Below, piece after piece: positions 47,644 to 55,309 of a DNA stretch of 59,076 nucleotides. Within the stretch, counting starts at the first letter, position 1; every line of letters starts with the position of its first letter. The notes under the pieces are model-generated. The model did no database searches. It had not been told where the DNA came from and saw only the letters and a list, made by a program, of their open reading frames with translations. Position numbers and translations under genes: made by a program. Source of the DNA: Bifiguratus adelaidae (lineage: Eukaryota; Mucoromycota; Endogonomycetes; Endogonales); contig MVBO01000009.1 in assembly GCA_002261195.1 (NCBI GenBank), positions 240,380 to 299,455 on the forward strand, given 5' to 3'.

Positions 47644-48834
47644 CTATTCTTCACATAGATTGATATCGTCTGATTCGTGGTGTTCTGAAGCATGTTCAAG
47701 CAGGAGCCGTCGCATCGCGTCGCTTCCCCGATAATTCGTCACCTGCATGATTTCATCGACCGAAAGACTGGCTCCAGCATCCAACAGAATCTTCACCACT
47801 TGTACATTTTTGGACCGTACGGCAACTTTGAGCGGTCCATTGCCTCCCTTGCAAGGATCAGCACCATGGTCAAGAAGTTTGAGCACCAGCGCTTCGTTCC
47901 CAGATTCAGCCGCGCACGCTAGAGGCAAACCTCCACCGGCGTTCGGATCCGCCTGATGACAGAGCAACAAATCAACCACATCTATATGCCCGTTCCGACA
48001 CGCGTCTCGAAGCGCCTTATAATTTTCAGCGGAGGGATCGGCTCCTCGTTCGAGCAAAAGGGCGACAATCCGTGTGTATCCATGCGAAGATGCTTGACGA
48101 AGGGGAAGATGATGACTAACGGATAGATCGGCTGAGTAATTGAGGAGCATAACGGTAATTTCATAGTAGCCCTTGTATGTACTGTTGAGCAATGCTTTTT
48201 CGTGATAGGCATGCACGTCTGCGCCCTTCTCCAGTAAGAGACGTACAAGCTCCGTATAGCCGGCTTGCGATGCCATCCGCAAAGGAAAGTCATTATCCAC
48301 ATGAATATCGCATCCATATTGAGAGGTCAGATACGACACAATCTCCACTCTGTCGTAAAGACATGCATCCCTGAGCATGCGCTCATTCTCTGCGTGCGGG
48401 TCAGCGTGATATATGTGAATCAATTTCTCCAAGAGACCCAGAGAGTCGCGTAGATTGGCAACTTCAGATAGCTCTTGTAAGTCCATACATCCAATGGCCT
48501 GCAAATGCTGTAACATGTCATCCAAGAGAGTATCATCCCTGATGTCCAATGCGTATGATATAGGATAGTGTCGGTCTACAGTCAAGTCGCAACCGAGATT
48601 CATGAGCAGTCGAATGACGTCGGGTGTCCGAATCTTGCGCAAGGTCACTTCAGCTCCCAGAGCGCGCTCCGGCCCGTAGGTCGCGTAAAGAAAGTGCGCT
48701 CGCAAGAGGTCGTGTCGAGACAAGACATAGAGTTGCCGACACGCGTAAGCTAACCCCGGAGTCTGAGCTTCGACAAAGATTCGCGTCAGCAGTTCAGTTG
48801 GTAATGAGAGGAATGTATTGCTGGACCGCTGCAT
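47644..48834 (-). CDS. Ankyrin-repeat protein with F-box-like N-terminus (paralogue 2)
   Basis: Single exon, 396 residues from ATG 48834 (MQRSSNTFLSLPTELLTRIF); the frame is open further upstream but without an ATG. The N-terminus LPTELLTRIFVEAQ with ACRQLYVLSRHDLLRAHF is F-box-like. At least seven ankyrin repeats follow, for example DNDFPLRMASQAGYTELVRL, LLEKGADVHAYHE, LLLERGADPSAENYKALRDA, NGHIDVVDLLLCHQADPNA and GNEALVLKLLDHGADP. Design and several motifs match the gene at 43543-44520 (FPLRxASxxGYTE, GADVHxxxExAL). The C-terminus is acidic (ESDDINLCEE region). Role in protein turnover is inferred only. Confidence 0.85.
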   Translation of the reverse strand: MQRSSNTFLSLPTELLTRIFVEAQTPGLAYACRQLYVLSRHDLLRAHFLYATYGPERALGAEVTLRKIRTPDVIRLLMNLGCDLTVDRHYPISYALDIRDDTLLDDMLQHLQAIGCMDLQELSEVANLRDSLGLLEKLIHIYHADPHAENERMLRDACLYDRVEIVSYLTSQYGCDIHVDNDFPLRMASQAGYTELVRLLLEKGADVHAYHEKALLNSTYKGYYEITVMLLNYSADLSVSHHLPLRQASSHGYTRIVALLLERGADPSAENYKALRDACRNGHIDVVDLLLCHQADPNAGGGLPLACAAESGNEALVLKLLDHGADPCKGGNGPLKVAVRSKNVQVVKILLDAGASLSVDEIMQVTNYRGSDAMRRLLLEHASEHHESDDINLCEE

Positions 48835-49472
48835 GTTGAGCTGGTTGTTAGTCGGCGAGGCACTCCGCGCCTTGTTTGCTATCAACAGACATGCATATAG
48901 AGAGGACTCGACCTTCCCGCCCAAAAGTGCACAGACCTTTCCTCAAAATGGTATTGGCGAGAAATGGAGAGAGCGAGAGAGAGAAGAAACAAAGAGCGAA
49001 AGCAAGGATTGACAATGAGACAATGTGCGTGAATGTGAAAAAGGCCGTAGAGCGCCTTGTCAATCTCCGATACCCTGTTTGACAGGAAGTAACGCCTGCT
49101 CGTATGCACGTAATGTTACGTAGAGACGCACGAATGCCAAATTGGGTCAGAAAAGCATGCCGCAACGGTCGATCACGCGTCATCGTCCGATCACGCCATA
49201 CACTTATAAGCGAAGAGTCCCTGCAGTCATCTGAGGTTAGATGATGACTTACAGTGAGACAGGGATCATTTGGCGGAGAGAACGCACGTCCGATGTTTCG
49301 GCCACACCTGTATATCGGGCCCGCAGAGTTGCAAGTAAAAGAATGCGTTTCGGAGGTGAATCTCTCTATATTATGTAATACTTTACAGGATGCAAATTTC
49401 TATTGGATTTGCGAGTGACTATAGACATTGAAATGCAAATGTAGGTATCATCCAATGGATGAAACTCGACAT
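48835..49472. other. Intergenic region
   Basis: About 640 bp between the ankyrin start and the 3' end of small-protein copy 1. A GA-rich stretch lies at 48965-49000 (plus strand). No coding feature is supported. Confidence 0.4.
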
Positions 49473-49670
49473 TTAGAGAAGATTGTGCATGATGTGGGCC
49501 AAGGGTGCCTTTTTGTCTCCAGACTTCTTGGAAGATTTGAAGGAGACCGTAGGCTGGCTCGAGCCATTGATCACTGACGAAGAAGATGAGGAAACCTCTG
49601 ATGTTGGGAGATGCTTGTTGCAACCTGGGGCAGTGAAGGGGGCAATTGGCATTCGAGTGATTTGCACCAT
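49473..49670 (-). CDS. Small Ser-rich protein, family copy 1 (65 aa)
   Basis: A single-exon frame of 65 residues. N-terminus MVQITRMPIAPFTAPG, a Ser-rich middle with SSSSSS, then a Lys-rich KKSGDKKAPLAHIMHNLL end. It is the most diverged of the intact copies: the PGK turn is PGC here, and the C-terminus has AHI instead of THF/TQF. The two conserved ends and the shared promoter (49772-49832) tie it to the other four copies. No signal peptide, membrane segment, Cys pairs or CaaX end are seen. I do not recognise the family. Confidence 0.7.
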   Translation of the reverse strand: MVQITRMPIAPFTAPGCNKHLPTSEVSSSSSSVINGSSQPTVSFKSSKKSGDKKAPLAHIMHNLL

Positions 49671-49771
49671 TGTGAGTGACTTTGGAGTAAGTAAGCTTGA
49701 GTTGCTTGAGTGTTTGTGAGTGAGAAGATGTTTTTGATTTTCAATGCTCTACATCGTCCGAAGGTCGCACT

Positions 49772-49832
49772 CTTTTATAGACAATGCTGACAATATCCAA
49801 GCCGATGCCAAGGCGCGCAAAATTTTGATTGG
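49772..49832 (-). promoter_or_regulatory. Family promoter of copy 1
   Basis: Read on the minus strand: CCAAT at 49828-49832, then an element at about 49787-49818 containing GCCTTGGCATCGGCTTGG and TCAGCA, then TATAAAAG at 49772-49779, about 105 nt before the ATG. It is the weakest match of the five but keeps order and spacing. Confidence 0.65.
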
Positions 49833-50597
49833 TTCGTGGAATTGTCCAAATCGGAGGCTGCGGACGTAAACACATGCACACCGGAAATTTCGGCATCCCA
49901 TAAGAGACATTGGTTGTGGCTGATGATGCTGCGCGGTTTTTGCTCTTCCGGAGGTTTGCACCTCGTGCGGAGGTGTGTCTGTTGTCATAGGGCATTGAGA
50001 TTTCGTGTTGACTCGTAGATCAAACTCGGCAGATTTCGACATGTTTCGATGAACGAGTGATTCAAGATCTCTATGCGAGGCCCTGTGAGATGCATCGGTG
50101 CCTTCGGATGACGCAGCACGGACATTACTCAGCGTCGTGGCGGCCAATGGCCCTCCCAAAAATCCTTGTACGCCCATACCAGCAATTTCAAGCAGGACCT
50201 AGAAAATTCCTCGCCAGCTTACGATCATTAAGCACAGGCCACGTCAAATCCCAAAATAACCTTTGCCACTGACAATGCCGTTTACTCGGTGATTAACCTG
50301 TCATAGCAGCTAATTGGTCATTGACCGGGATCGTTGGCAGCAGGTCATTTTCCGTGCCTGCGGGGATAGGCTGTACCGATGTGGCAAACACAGTTGTTTT
50401 GGTAAGAATTTTTGCGGACGGTCGGTGGCTCAGAAGCAGATCAATAGTTAGAGTAGTATGGGTGAGGATCAAATGGTGCCATGTATGATATGAAGATTGA
50501 ATGATTGTCATATATACAATAATGCTCACAGTACATCGAACAAGACTAAAAAATAGAGACGGGAATGGGAATTGCGAGAGGTTGATTGATGTCTTCT
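49833..50597. other. Spacer between copy 1 promoter and copy 2
   Basis: About 760 bp. A minus-strand frame reaching 50177 overlaps the copy 1 promoter and has no family features; I regard it as chance. No other feature is seen. Confidence 0.35.
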
Positions 50598-50801
50598 TCA
50601 GAGAAGATTGTGCATGAAATGAGTGACAGGCGACTTCTTACTCGATGCCTTGCTGGAGAGGGATTGGATCGACATGGACGATCGGTTTGAAGCACTGGTA
50701 ATAGAAGGCGCAGTTGAAGAGGGAGTGCTTGTACTGGCGCGTTTGGAAGCCTTGCCAGGGACAGAGTAAGGAGCCATTGGGATACGTATGATTTGGACCA
50801 T
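50598..50801 (-). CDS. Small Ser-rich protein, family copy 2 (67 aa)
   Basis: A single-exon 67-residue protein. N-terminus MVQIIRIPMAPYSVPGKASK, a Ser/Thr-rich middle, then SSKASSKKSPVTHFMHNLL. It is the closest relative of copy 3. Over the last 20 codons, copies 2 and 3 differ at four silent third positions and two amino-acid changes (Leu/Val, His/Gln), which points to selection on the protein. Basic and Ser-rich composition suggests an intrinsically disordered, possibly phosphorylated or nucleic-acid-associated protein, but function is unknown. Transcribed divergently from copy 3. Confidence 0.78.
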   Translation of the reverse strand: MVQIIRIPMAPYSVPGKASKRASTSTPSSTAPSITSASNRSSMSIQSLSSKASSKKSPVTHFMHNLL

Positions 50802-50936
50802 TGTTAGAGGAGAATCAAGAAGTTTGCTTGCAGACTTGTGATTGGGTATAGCTTTTGCTTGTAAGATCGCTGATCTGAGTATTGCTTGCTTTGAAAGCTT
50901 GCTTGTCGATGCAGATTAGCGTCGAGACTTCGGTCC

Positions 50937-51016
50937 CTTTTATACATTAAGTCGTGCCATGTTGCCAAAAATTACCAAGCAACGCCAAGATGCCTAGCAC
51001 GAATCTGATTGGCCAA
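50937..51016 (-). promoter_or_regulatory. Family promoter of copy 2
   Basis: Read on the minus strand: CCAAT at about 51008-51012, GCTAGGCATCTTGGCGTTG followed by CTTGGTAATTTTTGGCAAC within 50961-50998, then TATAAAAG at 50937-50944. A leader motif (AAGCAAGCTTTCAAAGCAA) lies at 50885-50905. Confidence 0.78.
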
Positions 51017-51060
51017 TTTAAGTGGCTGGACTGACTGGAGTCGCACAGCGGAAAATGCTG

Positions 51061-51330
51061 TGGAGGACAGGTACTTCCTCACTCTGGGCATCAGTTAGCC
51101 GCTGCAGTCGGGCAGAGGCGCAGTCAATTTGTTCCATTTGCGCACATACGCAACAACATCCGCCGCGGTTCCACTTTTGCGCATTCTGGTAGAGGATGTA
51201 AAGGAACGCACCTCCCCTCTTACCTGATCCTCTGACTGGAGCCATAGTCCTTCACATCACAAAATTCAGCATGTTCTCCGCAAATCATGACGTAAAGTAT
51301 GCGAAGGATTTGGGAGATCGCCGCAGTTAC
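51061..51330. repeat. Duplicated intergenic block A (between copies 2 and 3)
   Basis: Blocks shared in order with 54190-54456: CTCTGGGCAT plus a GCAGT...GGGCAGAG segment at about 51080-51118, TGACGTA at 51288-51294 and GATCGCCGCAGTT at 51316-51328. The first block lies 78 bp from the copy 2 element; the equivalent distance at copy 4 is 76 bp. Confidence 0.7.
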
Positions 51331-51367
51331 CGTCGATCCCGGGCTTCGGATTGAGGAATAATTACAG

Positions 51368-51446
51368 CCAATAAATAAGATTAGCTGGGCATCTTGGCGT
51401 TGGCTTGGAATTATTCAGCAATATTGGCGCGACGCAAGGTATATTA
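51368..51446 (+). promoter_or_regulatory. Family promoter of copy 3
   Basis: CCAAT at 51368-51372, then at 51384-51422 GCTGGGCATCTTGGCGTTG and GCTTGGAATTATTCAGCAA, then TATATTA at 51440-51446, about 140 nt before the ATG at 51584. The leader carries two copies of a CTCxCAAAGCAA-like motif (about 51484 and 51547). Confidence 0.78.
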
Positions 51447-51583
51447 GGAAGCGTCCATTTGACTTGGATCTACATCAAACAATCAAGCTCGCAAAGCAAG
51501 CAAGCAAATACTCCTATCTCACAAGCACGCACCCTACACTGCACCTAGCTCTCAAAGCAAATTCTCCTTGCGCAAATTATAAG

Positions 51584-51787
51584 ATGGTTCAAATTATCCG
51601 CGTCCCATTGGTTCCTTACGCCGTCCCTGGCAAGACTTCCAAGCGCACAAGCACAAGCACCGCTTCCTCAGCTGCCACTTCCGTGACCATGGGCTCAAAC
51701 CGATCGTCCAAGTCGATCCAATCCGTGTCCAGCAAGGCATCGAGCAAGAAATCGCCGGTCACTCAGTTCATGCACAATCTCCTCTGA
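51584..51787 (+). CDS. Small Ser-rich protein, family copy 3 (67 aa)
   Basis: A single-exon 67-residue protein. N-terminus MVQIIRVPLVPYAVPGKTSK, Ser/Thr-rich middle, C-terminus SSKASSKKSPVTQFMHNLL. The frame is open upstream of the ATG, but that part lacks ATG and lies in the leader. It is divergent from copy 2 with 782 bp between the start codons. No known domain. Compared with copy 2, the first 21 codons carry five silent and five conservative changes. Confidence 0.78.
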   Translation: MVQIIRVPLVPYAVPGKTSKRTSTSTASSAATSVTMGSNRSSKSIQSVSSKASSKKSPVTQFMHNLL

Positions 51788-51947
51788 CGCTCGGAAGTTA
51801 GCCTGTATATAACCACACTATCTTTCGATAGACGTGCATCAATGTATTTAAAGTGACATTCAGTGAGCCTACATAGTATTTCCCATGCGTTTGACATGCT
51901 CTTTCACACTCTCCCTAGTACGACTAACACTTGCATCAGACATTTAC

Positions 51948-52030
51948 GTAACACTAGCAACACTGCCTTTGGAGACTGCACGGTATGCTTCGGCAATGTC
52001 TTCTGTGTGGTCTCTCAAGGGAGAAATCAT
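51948..52030 (-). pseudogene. Orphan first exon of a short-chain dehydrogenase
   Basis: Read on the minus strand, ATG at 52030 opens MISPLRDHTEDIAEAYRAVS and continues KGSVASVT up to a GTAAAT donor-like site. It aligns residue by residue with the first exon of the nearby dehydrogenase pseudogene (LETTAEDVAKAYGVDLKGK then VATVT, also ending at a GTA donor). No second exon follows downstream before copy 3. It is a relic of a second dehydrogenase copy. Confidence 0.65.
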
Positions 52031-52316
52031 TCAATGGTAATGCTGAATGAGAAAGCTAATGTAATGCGTAAAAGTCAAATATTTGAAAACGAAGTGCTTG
52101 TAAGCCTGAATTGATTTAGTGTCATGCTTTCCTAGAATTGCCTTGCTTCTGATATTTCATGATTAAATCGAGAGACTTTCGCCCTCCAGGGCACAACGGG
52201 CACATGTTACTGGGAAGAGATTAAGCGTTTGGAACCATGTCCTTACCAAATTGTACTTTTCTCGTTATTCCTTCTTATTCAAAAAAGGTACATCGTGGTG
52301 CTCAATTGTCACTATC

Positions 52317-53335
52317 TCAAGCCAAGCCAACCATCTGCTCAGACACTTGCCACAACTTCTTGGCTACTTGCTGGTCGTTTGTGAGTTCATGAACGATTTG
52401 TAACGTTCGGTACATTATTGCAATAAAATTGACATTTGACAACATCCGGTGACTGTGCGTAGTATATACTGGTAGATGCACCTTGTGGGACAGTCTTGAT
52501 GTGCGCGATGTCTCAAAGTGGCCTCCCCAGAATCTCTTGTCGCACAAATCATGTCCATCACACCCTTGATGCCCATGTTTTGTTGCAAATTAGTCTGAAT
52601 GACACCTGGATGAGGACTCATCACCTTCACATCGGCGCCTTCAGCGACAAAGCGACGTTGCAATTCTTTGGCGTGCAAATATTGGCAAGCTCCGATTGAC
52701 CATAGTTTCTGAAGGATTGGTAACTCTTGTCGACCTGTAAGTCGTCAAAGTCGTTGCCGGTAGGAGGACGCAAAAACTTTGCAGCGCTGACAGTGACGAC
52801 ACGGGAAGGTGCGCACTCGGATTCAATTGATCCGTTAGGAGGCTCACGAGAAGAAAATGACCGAGGTGGTTGACGCCAAACTGAGTTTCGGAACCGTCTT
52901 TGGTGTGCGATCGTGTACAGGCCATGTTACCGTCATATATTGATCAGAATATGGAGAGGTAGATTAAGGTCAAGGAACGCTTTTGCGAATGCTCGCACTG
53001 AAGACAGGCCGCTCAGATCCAATTGCATCGGGATCAAATCGGCTCCAGGCACAGTCTTCTTGATCTCTTCAATAGCATCTTCTGCCTTTGCTATAATGCG
53101 ACAAGAAAGGATAACCTTGGCATGGCTCAAGGCCAGTACTCCAGACGTTTCCTAGTCGATAACAGGGTTGGAGCCGCTAATATAAACGGCCAAGAAGAAG
53201 TACCGCTAGCTTGGGAGAAGACACCTACGTGACAGTGGCAACTTTGCCTTTCAAGTCTACTCCGTATGCTTTGGCAACATCTTCTGCTGTGGTTTCCAAG
53301 TGTATGCCATTGGAGATGACCTGATGGGAGAAGCT
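52317..53335 (-). pseudogene. Decayed short-chain dehydrogenase/reductase (retinol dehydrogenase-like)
   Basis: Pieces of one SDR gene occur in order but in different frames. They are an N-terminal AEDVAKAYGVDLKGKVATVT, SGVLALSHAKVILSCRIIAK, LIPMQLDLSGLSSVRAFAKA, TQFGVNHLGHFLLVSLLTDQ, APSRVVTV, SYQSFRNYGQSELANI, LQRRFVAEGADVKVMSPHPG, a KTVPQGASTSIYYAQSPDVV piece and the terminal NDQQVAKKLWQVSEQMVGLA. The Rossmann glycine motif is ruined: it reads GSNPVID, then a stop, then ETSG. At least five frame changes and two in-frame stops are needed to follow the alignment. Family members oxidise or reduce retinol-like or steroid-like alcohols with NAD(P)H. This copy cannot make an active enzyme. A TATA-like box remains near 53350. 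Confidence 0.85.
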
Positions 53336-53770
53336 AGAATCGTCGCTTTATATGTTCGTGATTCGACCGCTCTAGCCGACAATTTTCGCTGTTTTCGTCC
53401 GCTCACCGCGTCTCTTGTCGCCGGCGGAACGACGGCGGATCAGAGCGTCGGCGGGCTTGGGGCTGACAAATGAGTGGGGGTCCCTCTTGTAACGATTGCT
53501 GCTTTCGCATAATCAACCTAAGTTACATGATCGAACGACTCGTTACCGCCGCCAGCAACCCTGCAGCATATTTTGGGTTATGCGTCTCTATCGGACACCG
53601 ACCATAGATCCTATGCTTAAACAGTAACAGAGAGGATTCGCACAGAAAGAAACTCGATATCGCTTTGTATTAAGACGAATGAATATCATTTATGTACATT
53701 GATATGAGAATCTATCAGATGGTAGGGTGTACATGAGCAAACTGCAAAGGAGATATTGCGGATCCGACTT
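53336..53770. other. Spacer upstream of the dehydrogenase pseudogene
   Basis: A GC-rich stretch of CG-repeats and short inverted words at about 53395-53465 probably was the promoter of the dehydrogenase. No coding feature is supported. Confidence 0.35.
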
Positions 53771-53974
53771 TCAGAGAAGGTTATGCATGAACTGAGTAAC
53801 TGGTGCTTTCTGACAAGATGCCTTGCTCGAGGAGGACTTGCCCGAGATGGAGGAGTGGCTTGATACACCGGTAACAGAGGAGGCTGTAGAAGAGGAAGTG
53901 CTTGCACTTGCGCGCCTGTGAGCTTTGCCAGGGACGGAGTATGATACAATTTGCACGCGTGTGATTTGAACCAT
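53771..53974 (-). CDS. Small Ser-rich protein, family copy 4 (67 aa)
   Basis: A single-exon 67-residue protein. N-terminus MVQITRVQIVSYSVPGKAHR, a Ser-rich middle, C-terminus SSKASCQKAPVTQFMHNLL. It keeps both conserved ends and the exact length of copies 2 and 3. It has one Cys near the C-terminus where the others have Ser. Transcribed divergently from copy 5. Confidence 0.77.
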   Translation of the reverse strand: MVQITRVQIVSYSVPGKAHRRASASTSSSTASSVTGVSSHSSISGKSSSSKASCQKAPVTQFMHNLL

Positions 53975-54072
53975 TGTAACAGGTGAAGAGTATCGATTAG
54001 ATTTAGACAATTGTATGAAGCGTTCGTTTGAAAGCTTGCTGATGATGTGAATGTAAACCGAAACGTCGCGAG

Positions 54073-54150
54073 CCTTTATACATTGTGCTGCGCTAATGGT
54101 GCCGAAAATTTCCAAGCAACGCCAAGATGCCTAGCTAATTTTTAGTTGGC
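54073..54150 (-). promoter_or_regulatory. Family promoter of copy 4
   Basis: Read on the minus strand: GCCAACTAAAA (a degenerate CCAAT position) near 54145, GCTAGGCATCTTGGCGTTG then CTTGGAAATTTTCGGCAC within 54101-54135, then TATAAAGG at 54073-54080. The leader motif (CAGCAAGCTTTCAAACGAA) is at 54021-54041. Confidence 0.75.
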
Positions 54151-54189
54151 TGAGGGGGTGAGGGTCGGAAACGGCGCGGGCAGAAAGAT

Positions 54190-54456
54190 GTCGGCGGGTA
54201 AGCACCCTTTGCTCTGGGCATACGTGAGTTGCAGTTCGGCAGAGCTTTAATACAGCTTGTCCTGGTCTAACGATGGCATCTGATGAGTCTGGTGAGCCAG
54301 TAAGTGTCAAGATTTGCCCGAATGCAATTAACTGTTGCGCTCTTTACACCTAAATTGCTAAGGTCGTACTGATCCATCGGCTTGCAGCTATTAGCTCGAT
54401 ATTACATGACGTACATATGGCAAGAGAAACCGAGCGTACAACAGATCGCCGCAGTT
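54190..54456. repeat. Duplicated intergenic block B (between copies 4 and 5)
   Basis: Colinear counterpart of block A at 51061-51330: CTCTGGGCAT with a GCAGTTCGGCAGAG segment at about 54211-54245, TGACGTA at 54407-54413 and GATCGCCGCAGTT at 54444-54456. Confidence 0.7.
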
Positions 54457-54491
54457 GCCGTGAAATCCCAGGCTGGGATTCATAATTTCAG

Positions 54492-54569
54492 CCAATCAAA
54501 TTTAAGCTAGGCGTCTTGGCTTTGGCTTGGAATAATTCGGCAACGTTAGCACAATAGAATGTATGTAAG
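54492..54569 (+). promoter_or_regulatory. Family promoter of copy 5
   Basis: CCAATCAAA at 54492-54500, GCTAGGCGTCTTGGC and GGCTTGGAATAATTCGGCAA within 54506-54543, and a weak TATA position reading GTATGTAAG at 54561-54569. The leader motif (AAGCGAGCTCTCAAAGCAA) is at 54592-54610. Confidence 0.75.
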
Positions 54570-54695
54570 AAAGCAAAGTATCCACATTAACAAGCGAGCT
54601 CTCAAAGCAAATAGTACTCTAATCTCAACGGGCCCAAGCGTAAGCTTCCTACAATCCCAAGCTCTCTGGCGTTTCAAAATCTCAACCAGCTTACG

Positions 54696-54878
54696 ATGGT
54701 TCACATTACCCGCATCCAGGTTGTTCCCTACTCTGGTCCTGGCAAGATCCATAAACGCGTCAGCACAAGCACTACCTTTTCAGCCAGACCTTCCAATACA
54801 AGTGGATCAGGCCGTTCCTCTATCTGGAGCAAGTCATCGGTCAAGGGGACATTGCCGGTCATTCATAGCATGCACTAA
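54696..54878 (+). CDS. Small Ser-rich protein, family copy 5 (60 aa, shortened C-terminus)
   Basis: A 60-residue frame. N-terminus MVHITRIQVVPYSGPGKIHK, a shorter Ser-rich middle with GSGRSSIWSKSS, and an end LPVIHSMH. The stop comes straight after MH, so the NLL of the other copies is absent. The promoter is intact except for a weaker TATA box. It may be a diverged functional copy or an early pseudogene. Confidence 0.6.
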   Translation: MVHITRIQVVPYSGPGKIHKRVSTSTTFSARPSNTSGSGRSSIWSKSSVKGTLPVIHSMH

Positions 54879-55309
54879 CGCGAATGAGCGCACCAGCCGA
54901 TCTTTTTTCGCTTTTTCTACTTACGCTGTACACTATTTCATTCATTTTAAATACCACGTGATAGGAACCAATGGCTCGATTGAGCATCTTGTCACACCCA
55001 CAGCAAAGCCCTAATGTTCTTCAAAGCCCTGCACGTGGACAACCTGCGAACTCTGATTGGTTAGAATAAGCCCTGAATATCCGTATATGAAGATTACCGA
55101 CGATCCTGCAAAAGAACACCATTCTGCGCAGAATCTTGTCTCACTCTCTTTTACTTTTGGCGCTTACTCCTTTATCCCTCCCCTTTCCGCTCTCTTTAAA
55201 TATCTAGCAGTTCTCATTTCTCGAGAACTGCAATATATCATACAATCTGGACAAGGCACATTTGTTACGACCGATATCGCCTGTTTCACCTCGGGTTTTC
55301 ACACCCAAC

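Noticed and set aside
49749-50177. A 142-residue minus-strand frame upstream of copy 1
   Set aside because: It runs straight through the conserved promoter and TATA box of copy 1 and has no conserved features.
49473-54878. The small proteins as lipopeptide pheromone precursors
   Set aside because: They lack a C-terminal CaaX motif and lack KEX2-type repeats or a signal peptide, so neither known fungal pheromone type fits.
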